Part shown: one piece after another, positions 11,851 through 23,678 of the stretch | Position numbering within the stretch: position 1 is the first letter of the stretch | Layout: the number at the start of each line of letters is the position of its first letter | Origin: Uloborus plumipes | Taxonomy: Eukaryota > Arthropoda > Arachnida > Araneae > Uloboridae | DNA: 64,000 bases | Reading direction: 5' to 3' | NCBI GenBank assembly: GCA_038373865.1 | Contig: JAXGGA010003890.1 | Span: 1-64,000 of the forward strand | Translations under genes and position numbers: made by a program | Notes under the pieces: generated by a model | What the model was told of the DNA's origin: nothing | The model's input: the letters and a program-made list of their open reading frames with translations, nothing else | The model's database searches: none

Positions 11851-13518
11851 TACCATACTGAAAGAACACCAATGAATCCTAATATTTTAAGCGTTATACT
11901 ATAATACATTAAACAAAAATCAATTTTCTGTAAGGTAAGAATCGTGCACAGTTTTGGGAATAAATAAAAGGATAAAAGGTGTAGTTAAAATTTGCAATAT
12001 TTAAAAACAACGACATTAAATTACTTAATAGGGGACAAAATGAGAAAGAAAAAAGCGTATTCTCATATCTGTTTTAAGAAATTTTTATTGCAATGATCGT
12101 AGCTAATCGTTTAAAGTAAATAATAATGTAAAAACCTGTACAATAACTATTCAATCCAAGAGAAATCAGGAGAAAAGAAAAAAAAAGGAAAAAAGCGAGT
12201 CAAAAGATACCGAAGAGACTTATTATCGGCATAAACAATAAATAAATAAAACGGAATAAAGGAATCATTGGGATGATATAATAAAACCGTGAGGAGATGG
12301 CACTTGTCAATCAAATGAGAAAACGAGTCCATTCCTTAAAATAGATAGATAAGGAAAAAATTGACGTGTGCCATGTGTGTGAGTTTAGCGACATTTTGGC
12401 GATGTGACGTTCTTTGTAAAAGATGAAATAATTCTTTGTCCGAAATAATGAGGCCGAAAAAGAGGCAACATTCGCAGCAAACCATTCTACATTTATCGTC
12501 TGCAACATTTCTTTTACTGAATTGTAATTTATTACAATATAAATTGCAGTAAATATCTTGAGTGAGATAATTTGATTTTTAATTTAGTTTGCTGGTTGAT
12601 TTCTGCTGATGTTGATTGTTTTCGTTATCATTGCGAAGAATAACGTAGAAATTTCGGTGAGTAACACTTAAAAGTTTTAGAATCAATGAATTTTTTATAA
12701 AAAAAGTGCTCTAAATATATTTTCGCTGTGTGATTATTTAATATTGGAATGTAATTTGCAGCAGTTACTGCTTTTGGAGGAGGAAAAGTAAAAATGACAA
12801 GATTTACGTTCTTTATTGTAACTATACTCTCGCCAATTTTTAATTAAAATGAACTATCGGAGGCATTGCTGTCTTTGACCAATGGCTGTTCGAAGAGGTA
12901 AAACCAAGGCCCACCTACTTTCTTAGAATATGACCTGTCCAGTAAGACATCTGTCTCGACGTCACAAAATTAAAATATTTTAACCTCTTTGGCTTATTTC
13001 TTAAAATGGGTGGAGTATTCAAGCTATGCTAGAACCAATAACACATTTGTGAATCCGTTCTTCAGTTTTTCTCTACTTTATCACCCCTTCAGAAAAATGA
13101 ACAATTCTAAAAAAAAAAGGAGGAGTCAAGTGCCATCTCGTCAAAGCCAAACTTTACCTATATGTGACCTTTAACGAGCTACTCAGTCTCAGAATTTATC
13201 GGTTACATTCAACGCTATGTTCAGGATTGTCAAAACTCACAATTTTACTAAAATGTCTTCAACAAAAAGTGCTTTTTACTGTGCTTCATAATAATGAAGG
13301 AGAAAGCTGTCTTGTTAAAGAAGGAGTAGACATAAAACAACGATTTGAAAATAAACTGGCCAAAAATCTAGTTAATGCTGAAAGATAGTTTTTTTTTTTT
13401 TTCCTCGACTGAAACAGCTTACCAGAAGCTAATAAATGCTGCACAAAAAGCAAAGAACTCTACTAAGTAGGAGTCCGGTGAATAAAAGTGGCTGAATAGT
13501 AATTGCGTGATAGTTGTG
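11851..13518. other. AT-rich sequence, no gene seen
   Basis: Only short unrelated frames occur. Nothing repeated or conserved is evident by eye. Confidence 0.4.
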
Positions 13519-14030
13519 CACTGTAAAACATTAATGTTGTTTTTACAGTATAATACAGTTAGCTTTATAGATATAAACTAAAAATTGGTAATTTTACAAT
13601 AATAAACTGTAAAATTGCTAATTTTACGGTATTAAACTGTCAAATTGCTAATTTTTCAGTAATAAACTAAATTGGTAATTTTACAATTTAATAATTTTAA
13701 TTAATTGGTTTAATACCGTGCACTTTGCAGTTTAAACTAGAACCTCTGCTGCCTTTCTAATTATTTTAAGATATTTTTTCTATATTTTTCACAAAATTTC
13801 TTCAGAGTTATTATTATTATTACTATTATTAGTATTATTATTTATTGCGATCGTGCGAAGTAGGTGAATTTACCTTGCTTTGCAAAAAATATGTACTGTT
13901 GTTTTTACAGTATAATACAGCTAAATTCCGGCAATAAACTAAAATTGCTAACTTTTCAGTAAGAAACTGTTAAATTGCTAGTTTTACAGTTTATTACTGT
14001 ACATTTTAGTTTTAAATTACCACCTCGGCT
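13519..14030. repeat. ACTGTAAAA-type repeat array
   Basis: The motif TGTTTTTACAGTATAATACAG and variants of AAACTGTAAAATTGCTAATT recur many times. A related array is at 60499-60925. The stretch is interrupted at 13753-13892 by a block duplicated at 14785-14912. Confidence 0.6.
13753..13892. repeat. Local duplication, copy 1
   Basis: The block starts CTTTCTAATTA, runs through TTTTTCACAAAATTTCTTC and a TTA/ATT microsatellite, and ends near TTATTGCGATCGTGCGAAGT. A close copy lies about 1 kb downstream. Confidence 0.7.
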
Positions 14031-15423
14031 GCCATTAATATAGTGTAAAAAAAACAGTTCATTTTTTGTAGTGTGGAAAGAAAGAGTATTATGGGAAATA
14101 AAAGTTGAGTCATTTATATAATAGTTTATTAGGAAATTTTTTAATAATTTGCTGCGTGCCACTTTTTCTTCTATAGTAGTAACATAACAGTGGTTCACTA
14201 TCTACCAATCAAAAGGATTCAGCACAGCAAAGTGATGTTAATAAAGTCAGTAAATAAAATCATTTGCATTTCTTAGAAAAACTTTTTTTCTCCTAGAACT
14301 TTTTTTTTTTAACTTATGTGGGAAAGGGGACATTTCGTACTTTTCTGGGCCCCTCCCCCAAAACTATTTTGTATCTACCCTGAGGGGGAGGGGTTAAACA
14401 GCTTCAAATTCTTAATCCTTGTGTCATCATTACGATCCTCTACGGCTCTACGGCGCGAGCCAAGGAGAGTGATAACTGCGCCAGATGAGGCATCCTCATG
14501 GCTCTTGAAGTGTGAAAGAGCAGGCAGTGTGACGATGTGAGTAAGTTTAGATGAGTTGAATGAAAAACATCGGGATACGAAGGATGCCTTAAGGGTGTAG
14601 TGGACCATGTGCTTCTAATAGTTAACAATGAAGTCCCTATATATTTGTGCCTTGGTTTTTGCAATAAGTGTTATAGGAGTATTTTGTCAAGGTAGGTTTA
14701 TATGTCCTTATTTAATTCTAAACTGGAAAATAAGATTAAAGAGGAGGAAATAATAATAGAAGTAACAAAAACAGAAACTTTGGGCTTTCTAATTAGTTTA
14801 AAAGATTTTTTTCTATATTTTTCACAAAATTTCTTCCAGAGTTATTATTATTATTATTATTTATTGCGATCGTGCGAAGTAGTTGAATTTGCCTTGCTTG
14901 CAAAGAATGTGAGATGGCTTCCTAAAGAGTACAATTTTACGAAATAAAGCAAAAAAACTTAAAAGAAATGAATTGTGTTTCATATTTTAAAGTCAACATA
15001 ATTATTATCTAACTGATTCATTTCATAATAAGAATGCGTTAAACGGACCTCTAAATTGCACTGGAAATGTTCGCAACAGTCACTTTTGTTTTATCAGTCA
15101 TTTTCTCGTACACAAACATTCAATCACTGGGAAAAAATGTTCCATTCATCTTGTCAGGACAGTTGGAATTTTACATTGCTGATGCTCTCAATGAAATACA
15201 GTGAACCCTCACTTATGTGCCTACCCTAGGGACCAACAGAAAAAGGCGCATAAGAGAGAGAGACGTATAAGTGAACAAGCCTATTTAAAGGACTAAAACT
15301 CAACATAGGTTCTAATGAGAGAGCGAGTAAGAATGTTTCTATAGAAAAGGGACATATTACTACAGTTTGGCAATTACTGTAACGTAAATATAATGATTAA
15401 GAGAAAACAAAATTGAGAAAACA
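14031..15423. other. Unique sequence with second copy of local duplication
   Basis: Positions 14316-14660 are GC-richer than their surroundings, without a recognisable product. Near 15198-15290 there is a small inverted pair (CACTTATG / CGTATAAGTG) like a truncated pogo-type MITE. Confidence 0.4.
14785..14912. repeat. Local duplication, copy 2
   Basis: It matches 13753-13892, including TTATTGCGATCGTGCGAAGT. The trinucleotide run is shorter here, so the microsatellite has changed length since the duplication. Confidence 0.7.
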
Positions 15424-15818
15424 AACCTTGGTATTGTTCCAATTCGGTATTGACAGATTGCAGCACATAACCATTGTAAAGTGCGTTCTGTAGCAGTTTT
15501 AATATGACCTTTATCAAAAATTACATTGTTCACAATCTCAAGAAAAAAAACTAAGTTTTCAAAGTTATTCCCAGCTTCTCAGTTTATGCTAATTGCTGAT
15601 TTTATTTCTTCTTATAAAATGTCTTTTTTAATATTATATCGCAGGTAGAAAAAAAAATATTAAAAAAAGTATGTACCCTCTGGGGTCTATCGCAACTTTT
15701 TTCTTTCCTTAATAAAAAAATTATTTTCTGCATGATATTTTTTTTAGTTATTTTTCCTGTCCATTAAACACTGTTTGTAACCAGTATAGAAAAAAAATGT
15801 CAGGCATTAATGGGCTAA
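15424..15818 (+). mobile_element. piggyBac-like MITE, truncated copy
   Basis: It starts inside the family at ACCTTGGTATTGTTCC, then has a GTATGTACCCTCTGGGGTCT block, and ends CAGGCATTAATGGGCTAA. The first 90 bases or so of the family consensus are missing. Full copies are at 20413-20935 and 43109-43631. Confidence 0.7.
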
Positions 15819-16907
15819 ATAAATTCCCATTGCATGGAGTCGACTCCTTCTCGTTGAAAATAAATAAGAATGTTTACTAGTTGACATGACATGTGTAAAA
15901 AAACCCAATGCGATCAATGACATACTTTTTTTAACAAATTCTTTTTAAAAAAAATAATAATTTTCTTCTTGTTATTATTATTGTCATCGTTGTTATTTTC
16001 TTTTCTTATCCTTTTTGTTAAGTAAATCACTAAAAATTTATAAATGAATGTATCAAACTTAATTATACAGTTAAAACATTTGAATACTTCGTATTGTTCC
16101 TTCAACTTTACCTTTTTGGAAGAGTCTTATCTTTTTACTTCGTTTCGAACAAAAAGACATTACTGCCTCCAAATCAAACTTGTCCATTATGAATATCTAA
16201 AACTTGAAAAAGATGTTAACGCCTCTATTATAAAACTAAAAAATCTCTACCAACGACGTAAGTTACTACGAAAGGATCTTAATTGTCTCAAGACTAGGAC
16301 GTTCAAGACTTGAATATTTGTATTTCAGAGATAAAGCGGATCTAATTAGATTATTCCAATCGCTAACGCCTTCACTGGCAAACGGTTTTTTCCGACACCA
16401 ACCGAAAGTGTTGGGAAGCCCATTCGTAGGAAGGCTCTCCTTGGTCGACCGATTTCTACTCAGAGTAACTCATATGCCAAAAATTTAAATGTGCTTCTTT
16501 ATTCATCCCTCCCTCTTTTCTTTTCTTTTATTTGTTTCTATTTGTTTATTGGTTGATAAATATTTATTTTTTTTATACTATAAATGATACTGTTTGCTTT
16601 AAAAATATATTTGCATACATAATGTAAATAAAAATATCAGATAATTTTTAAAGTTTGCTTGTTTATTATCCTCGGCTACAATGAACATGGGTCACAAAAT
16701 TCTGAATAGAGCTGTTTTTCATTTTAATATTTTAGAAATGAAAAATTAAAACATCGTAAGACATAATTAATTATGTGATAACAGTTTTTTTTTTCTTTTC
16801 TGCTATTTTTTAAATAATCTTTTTTTTAAGCAAGCTAAGATAGTTGTGTTCTGTGCGCCTTTTAACATTCCACTTCTTTCATTCATTGAACCACCATTTA
16901 TTGAACA
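15819..16907. other. AT-rich sequence, no gene seen
   Basis: A frame of 89 codons at 16044-16313 has no features I recognise. Nothing else stands out. Confidence 0.35.
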
Positions 16908-16915
16908 CACATAAG

Positions 16916-17669
16916 TAGGGATGCACCGATTAATCGGCAGTACTGATTAATCGGCCATAATCGGCCACTTTACCGATTATTAATAATCGGCAGAATCGGG
17001 CTGATCAATCGGCCGAAAAAATATTTTTCAAACATTATTCTTTAAGGTATACCTTCACTAAGAAACTATGATGAATAATTTTATAAACAGTAATAATAAT
17101 CCTCACAGACGATATAAAGCTTTTTTTAAATTAATTCTAATACTTTGAATAAATATACAAAGACAATGTTGCAACATTTTTCACGTGGCGATAGTTTTCT
17201 CCTTAGCAGTGCCTTTAGATAACCTCTAATTTTCAAAGAATAAAAGTATTGAATTAAATTGCTGCTAATTATTAAAAAATATAAATTAAAAAAAAACTCT
17301 TAAATTGGAGTGCTCACTACAGACTTCACCTCCCCCCTTTTTTATGTCCCAATTTTCATGTCCAATTAACATAACTAACAATGTGTGAGAAATATTATTG
17401 ACAATAATATGAAAATTAGTTCCAAGAAAGTTAATAAAATGTTGAAATTAGTTTGTGAAAACTAGGAAAATGGAAAAAAAAATCTTCTCTCAGAAATAAA
17501 TTACTTACTATTTCTAAACTTGGAATTGCATAAACACCGATGGTAAAATTGGCGGTCGGAAAACAATCATTCTTATTATTAATCGGCTCAGCCGATTAAT
17601 CGGCAGATTATCAACAACCGATTAATCGGTAATCGGTAATTGGCCAATTTGCTTATCGGTGCATCCCTA
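16916..17669. mobile_element. hAT element with TAGGGATGCACCGAT ends
   Basis: Ends are TAGGGATGCACCGATTAATC and ATCGGTGCATCCCTA. The flanking 8-bp repeat CACATAAG is perfect (16908-16915 and 17670-17677). The subterminal regions carry many ATTAATCGGC and AATCGGC repeats in both orientations, probably transposase-binding sites. It is 754 bp and non-coding. Confidence 0.85.
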
Positions 17670-17814
17670 CACATAAGTACATTTTACATGTATGTCATGC
17701 TTGTCTTTGAGAAGAACCGAGAGCCGCGACAGAGGGCAAGAGATTCGGAAATCTTCAGTGAAACTATTTTACTTGGCTCTTTGGCACTTTAACATTTAAT
17801 TGAAGGGTCATTCC

Positions 17815-18632
17815 ATAGAAATGTCAACCTCAGCTGAAGAAAACAAAATACCAAAGTGAAAAAAGTATCAAAAAATAAGTAAATAAATAAATAAATAACA
17901 ATCATACAACATAAGAAGTTAAAAAAAATTGAAAAAGTATTGTAATTATCACTGATATTAGCCATAATAAATAGTTTGTAGTGTTTTTACCGCATGTTAT
18001 TCGATGGTTACGTTAGTCACACTCCATCTTGAGTAAAAGATACACTTAAGACTAAAAAGAAGTAAGATTTAATAAATGTGTTTTATGTTTTTAAAAGCCA
18101 ACATTACACATTTTTCAAATATATTATTCAATTTTTAACACTCGTTTAACTTTAAGAAATTTTTGTCTCACAACATGAGCATTAATTTTCAGGGTTGCAA
18201 AAATGTTACGTTAGTCACGCTGTTATTTTGTTTAAAAATATATCTACTGTCAGTAATTTTGTTTTAAATTCTTAGATATAATTCATAGATACCGTAAAAT
18301 GGGGTGTATTGGAACAGCGGGGTCAATCGGAACAAAACTTCCCGACCGTACAAAGAAATTCTTCATAAATATACTATAGGGTACTTTTCGCCATTAATTT
18401 TTTTTTAGAAAGGTAAGATCATATGAAGTAGGAAAAAATTACTTTTGTCAATCTGGCAACATTACGGGCTTATAAGGAGGGCTTCACGTGGAATGCTAGA
18501 AAACACCACATTTTCATGTACATTGTAAATCCACCAGCATAACTAAATAATGTGTTTTATCCTTTTAGTTACAAGTAAAAACAGTTACAAAATCAACTCT
18601 GAATGTTGCATTAGTCACTATGGAATGGAGAC
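17815..18632 (+). mobile_element. GGGTCATTCCATA MITE, copy 2, with insertion
   Basis: It is the inverted counterpart of 7234-7838. It starts GGGTCATTCCATAG and ends CTATGGAATGGAG. Relative to copy 1 it has about 210 extra bases at roughly 18290-18520, starting ACCGTAAAATGGGGTG, which look like part of a different element. Confidence 0.7.
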
Positions 18633-18928
18633 ATTAATTTGAATTAATATTTAAAAAAAATATATATCTTCTAGTTATTTTCTGGAAGCTTTAATTCAAC
18701 TTACGAGACACGAAATCATGTTTATGACTTGCGATGAGTCGAATTCCTGTTAATTAAATTCTTGGCGAAACATATTAATACTACTTCATGCTTTTTGAGT
18801 GTAAAATATCATGTTTTCCCCCTTCTCCTCCCCACACTTTTTTATATTCCAATTGGATTAAATAATTTCTGAAGAATTATTTTCGAATATTGTTTGATTA
18901 TCATGCAAAACTTAACGTTTAGTTATGG

Positions 18929-19092
18929 CAGGTCCATCATTTAGGGGGTCAATTGTCGCCCCCCCCCGTGGCTTTGAGAAATCAATGTATTTGCATATAA
19001 ATGGGCGTGGTTTTTTATGTTTTCTGGTGAAATGGAATTGAGTTTGGACCCTTTGCCCCCCCCCCCTAGAAAATCTTGAAATGACGGCCCTG
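18929..19092. mobile_element. hAT-type MITE (CAGGGCCGTCATTT family), copy 1
   Basis: Ends are CAGGTCCATCATTTAGG and AAATGACGGCCCTG. Flanks AGTTATGG and AATTATGG form an 8-bp duplication with one mismatch. Two C-runs lie inside. A second copy is at 25375-25540. Confidence 0.8.
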
Positions 19093-20412
19093 AATTATGG
19101 TAATTATGAATCATTAATGCTTCCTTCACAACTGATTTGAAAATTTCTCTGTGCCAAAAGCATTTATCAGAGTTCGTTTAGAGTTTGAAAAAAAAGTATG
19201 GATACGAAAAGATTAACAACAATATATGCAAAAAATAATTTTAAAAACATGAACTAATAAACGGTGGAAGATGGAAATTAGAAAAAAAGCAGTTAACTTA
19301 AAGGAATTAACTTTACGAAGAACTTTAAGAACAAAGTTTATAAAATCCTGGCTTTAATTAATCAGAGAAAAATTGCATGTGATGTGATTTTCTTTTCCTG
19401 TGTTAAACTGGAAGAAATAAGCTTTTCACTGAAATATATCCAATATATGCTCATAAAAAAAAAATTCGCACTTGAATCATTATGCTCTAAATTCTTCCGT
19501 ATCTGTCTTTTTCAATCTTGATTTTATAGTTGTCTATAGCTACTAAGTAAATGTAGGGCTTAACAGTAAGTACTACATGCATTGAAGAAAAAAGAAGATC
19601 TTCTGCACTCTATTCCAGATATTCTCAAGCGCTAGTTTAGCAGACCGGCAAACGGTATTGCGGAAAAATGTGACCGGTCTTCGAAGATTTTTACCCCACC
19701 GCGTTAAAAAAAAAAATGTTTTTTTTTTTTTTTTTTTTTTTTCAAAATGATATAGTAATATTAATAGCATTTCATTGGATAGTGGTGCTTATTCAAAAGT
19801 ATTTTTCCGAAAAGTTTATTTACTTATATTTACTTAAGAATAAACCTTTGCAATAATATTTATCTTTACATTTAAATGTTGTTTTAAGTAAATGATAATT
19901 ATAATTTTAAAATTTTCTTCGGCACATTTTTTCTGCATACCTAGTAATGTTTTTCAGTAAAAAAAGGGGAAGAAAACTTCACTAGTTCGTGAAATTAGTT
20001 CTTTGATCCAATGCAATTATAAAACATTGCACTGATAAACATGTTTTTTTTTTTTTTACTTTAAAGATTTCTACTCAGTTTTTTTTATTTTAATCCTTAT
20101 TTCATCTACTTTTTTTCCCCATTAGTAAAAATTTAGCTGAAGTCATGTAAGTGACATTAACAATATCATAGATGAGTAAAATAAGACAACGTGCATAAAA
20201 GTATATAAAAACATTCAAAACGAGTTTAAAAGTTCAACACTTTAAATTTGTTCATTTGTAATTTTACATGCGTTATCTCATTTTACTCATTTCGTTGTAC
20301 TAAGCTTTCGACTGCTTTTTACACTATCGTACATATTGAAAGCCAAATTGCAATTCAGCTACATAAGTCAATAACTTACTGGTGGAAAACATTAATAACA
20401 ATCAAGCTCCAC
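19093..20412. other. AT-rich sequence, no gene seen
   Basis: It contains long T-runs (about 19718-19742 and 20044-20058). No coding or repeat structure was recognised. Confidence 0.4.
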
Positions 20413-20935
20413 TTAACCCATTAATGCCTAGCATCCCTTTTTAGAGACGGTCCAAAAAAGGGTCTGAATTTCCCCAAAATGAACATTTCAACCAAATAAT
20501 AGCGTTCAATTAGTACCTTGGTATTGTTTCAATTCGTTATTAACAGATTGCAGCACATAACCATTGTAAAGTGTGTTCTGTAGCAGTTTTAATATGATCT
20601 TTATCAAAAATTACATCGTTCACAATCTCAAGAAAAAAAGCTAAGTTTTCAAAGTTATTCCCAGCTTCCCAATTTATGTTAATTGCTGATTTTATTTCTT
20701 CTTATAAAATGTCTTTTTAAATATTATATCGTAGGCAGAAAAAAATTTTAGTAAAGAAAGTATGTACCCTCTGGGGTCTATCGTAACTTTTAAGGGACGA
20801 TTTTTCTTTCCTTAATAAAAATTTATTTTTTACATGATATTTTTTTATATTTGTTTTTTCTGTCCATTAAACACTGTTTGTAACCAGTATACAAAATATC
20901 TTTGGAAAAAAAAATGTCAGGCATTAATGGGTTAA
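20413..20935. mobile_element. piggyBac-like MITE, full copy
   Basis: It is bracketed by TTAA. The left end is TTAACCCATTAATGCC and the right end is GGCATTAATGGGTTAA, a 16-bp perfect inverted repeat including the TTAA target. TTAA duplication with CCC-starting ends is characteristic of piggyBac elements. It has no coding capacity. Related copies are at 15424, 38174 and 43109. Confidence 0.8.
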
Positions 20936-22697
20936 CATTGGGATGGAAGAAAGGATGGTTAACTTTTTATAAACACCTGTACACAACCCATTATGCAAAA
21001 CAATTTGTAAGATGGATGTCGCGCTATATTATAATGATAAATTTTTTATCACGATTTTATTTTATAGAAACATAATTCATCCTCCCCCTCCCTTTAATTT
21101 TTTTTTTGTGTGTGCCTGTGTCATATATATACAAAGCAACTACATCGAAAGCAAAACATCAATGTCAGAAAAACATAGATGTCATATTCCTATCCTGAAC
21201 GGGAAAAAAAATCACAAGCTGAAAAATTGTGGATTCAAAAATTCTATGGAAATCTAAAGTTTAAATTATAAAACGTTATTTTGAAAGTAATAAGTAAAGT
21301 AAAGTGAGTTTTAAAAAGGTATACTGTCGATTACGGTGTAATCGCACTCTAATTTTTTTTTTTAATATTTTCTCTTGACTCTCTTTCCCCCCTTTCCCCT
21401 TCAAGGGAAAAAAGAAACCCATCTTAAGGTTTAGCTGGTATGCAGAAAATGAAACGTTTTAAAAGTATATAAGTATCTCAAATTTGAAAAGTTTCCTTCT
21501 GATTTACACAGCATTTTGAAATTTAATATAGATACTTTATACACTTTCACTTCGTTTGGTAACAACTATTTTTCTCCTAAAATATTTTTAAAAAAATGGT
21601 TTTATTATACCTAGTATTGAAAAGAGAAACATATAATTTGATACAGAAACTTGAATATATTTACTTATAAAGTAATTTAAAAAGAAAAAAAGAGCGCAAC
21701 AAAATTGGCAACACTTTCTTTGAGTGATGTTGACGTCTAAAACTAATTTAGTTAAACTTAAATTATAATTCAATTAGTTAGAAGAAAGTTTTATACCTAC
21801 TTTATGGGGATATGTAGCAGTTTTTTTAAATCAAGAAATTTCTTGTAGCTTCTAAAAAATCATACTAGTTAAGAAAAAGGAAAAAAACTTCCAACTACAC
21901 TTATCTTGAGTACGCTAATTTTGTAATTCTATAATTTGCTGATGCCATCTCAATCTAAAAAGAAAGATAAGTATTTCCTACAGCTACTTTCTTTCTCCAA
22001 CGGATCTGGCAATAATCGACAACTACCACAGAGGAATTGCGCATGCTTTAACGATGAATAGAGATCGTTAAACCCGGATGGATACATCTGGTGATGAAGA
22101 ACATTTTTAGTGATTTACAAATATAGAGGATCATAAGATTAAACTATAAGAAATAATTGACGTTTCAATAAGTGTTATAGTATCATCTCAAGTGTGGCCG
22201 TTTGATTAACTTTGAGAAATGGCGCATTGTATTTAACGTAACTAACTCCATGATTCTGGGAAAAGTCATCAAATGTAAAATACTAGTGCATTCATTATAT
22301 TTAAATGTGTTTTGTCCATGGTTTCTTACCGAAAGAAACCATGATCTTCACAAAAAATTCGCAATATGAATGTCTTTTATATTTCATCCACAATTAACGT
22401 TATTAAATATTCGAAATTTTATTGCGAAACAAGTAATAAATACGAAGGTTGAAAGATTTGGAGCTCCCATATGTTCAAAATTATGCTTTCGTTTTCTTTT
22501 TAGTGCAGTTGTTTCAAAATATTAAAAAACGTACAGTATTTTAAAGGTTTGCTGATTCTTTCATTAATGCACTCGTCCAAGATATATTAAAATCGAATCA
22601 TCCCCCCTTTCTCCAACTTCGAAACGCAAAACTGTATACCTCTGAAAAAATCTTTCGTCTAAACCAAAACTTCGAAAAACGAACTATACATACACGT
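20936..22697. other. AT-rich sequence, no gene seen
   Basis: Short frames only. A small hairpin (GGTTTCTT-ACCG-AAGAAACC) is at about 22320-22341. Confidence 0.4.
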
Positions 22698-22705
22698 TAT
22701 ATAAC

Positions 22706-23497
22706 CAGTGGTCGGAAGTAGCGCGCTACAAGTAGCGAAACTACTGTAGTAGCTACATTTTTTAGTAGTTTGTAGTGTAGCGCACTACTTTTAAAAAAAA
22801 GTAGAGTAGTGAGTAGCGCGATACAAAAAAAGAAAAAAAAATAGTAGTTTGTAGCCATTTCTGGAAACTACTTTTAAATTAAAAAATAAATAAATAAATG
22901 AAAAAAAAAAGAGAACGAAATAAACAAAACAAGGTTCATCCAGTTGTCTCTGACTGGATGAGAAATAAGAACCATACAAGTATGAGCTGATCCTTAGATA
23001 CATCATTTTGACGAAATACATTCTATCTGTTTGATATGATTGGTTTATTTGGCATCATAATTTATATTCCTTCAAATAATTTTCATGCTCCTAAATATTC
23101 CCTGGCAAAAAATTAAAAAAAAAAAAAAATTGAAGGTTCAATTCTTTCAACTTTTGAATCCTTTCTTGTGGCGAATATTCGTAAAAAATTTTTAAAAAAT
23201 CTAGAAAAGACAAATTTTAGCAAAAGAAGGAACAAAAAGGAAAAGTAACAAATAAGTTCAAAGACAATTCCTAGTTCTATTCCATATTCAAATGAGTTAA
23301 TTTATTAATGTAAACCACTTTTCGATTTTTTCGGTCAATCCTTAAACGGTATATGCTTTTTATTTATTTATTTTTCAAAAAGTAGCGAAGTAGCGACTGC
23401 AATTCAAAAGTAGTTGTAGTTGTAGTTAACTACATTTATAACAAAGTAGTTGTAGTTGTAGTTCGCTACAAAAGAAATGTAGTTTTTCCAACCACTG
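22706..23497. mobile_element. hAT element with CAGTGGTCGGAAGTAGC end
   Basis: The left end is CAGTGGTCGGAAGTAGC and the right end is TTTTTCCAACCACTG. The 8-bp flanking repeat TATATAAC is perfect (22698-22705 and 23498-23505). Repeated GTAGTTGTAGTT/GTAGCG subterminal motifs occur at both ends. It is 792 bp and non-coding, and it ends 10 bp before the ATG of the candidate RECK first exon. Confidence 0.85.
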
Positions 23498-23506
23498 TAT
23501 ATAACC

Positions 23507-23678
23507 ATGTTCTACGCGTATACGATACCTACGTTGATTGTCTGTTATGCAGTCTCCAAACTCGCATCGCTGATATCATACAACTTTCGGGTGAAGATTT
23601 CTGCCGAGAGATTTTATCACCATAATTTTGATTTGAAAATAGTTTTGGTTTTGACGAAAATGGACGATGAAATGAAAC
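23507..23678 (+). CDS. Candidate first coding exon upstream of RECK (weak)
   Basis: An ATG at 23507 opens a frame that runs to a strong donor (C|GTAAGT at 23678/23679). It gives 57 codons plus one base. The next recognised exon at 27433 begins with two codon bases (GT), so the join would make CGT (Arg) and keep the reading frame. The start has a moderately hydrophobic stretch (IPTLIVCYAV) that could act as a signal sequence, but it is a poor one with a Lys nearby, and the following 30 residues resemble nothing I know. A second ATG at 23660 has a better context (AAAATGG) but would leave no signal peptide. The exon starts only 10 bp after a hAT transposon end. The true signal-peptide exon may instead lie elsewhere. 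Confidence 0.2.
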
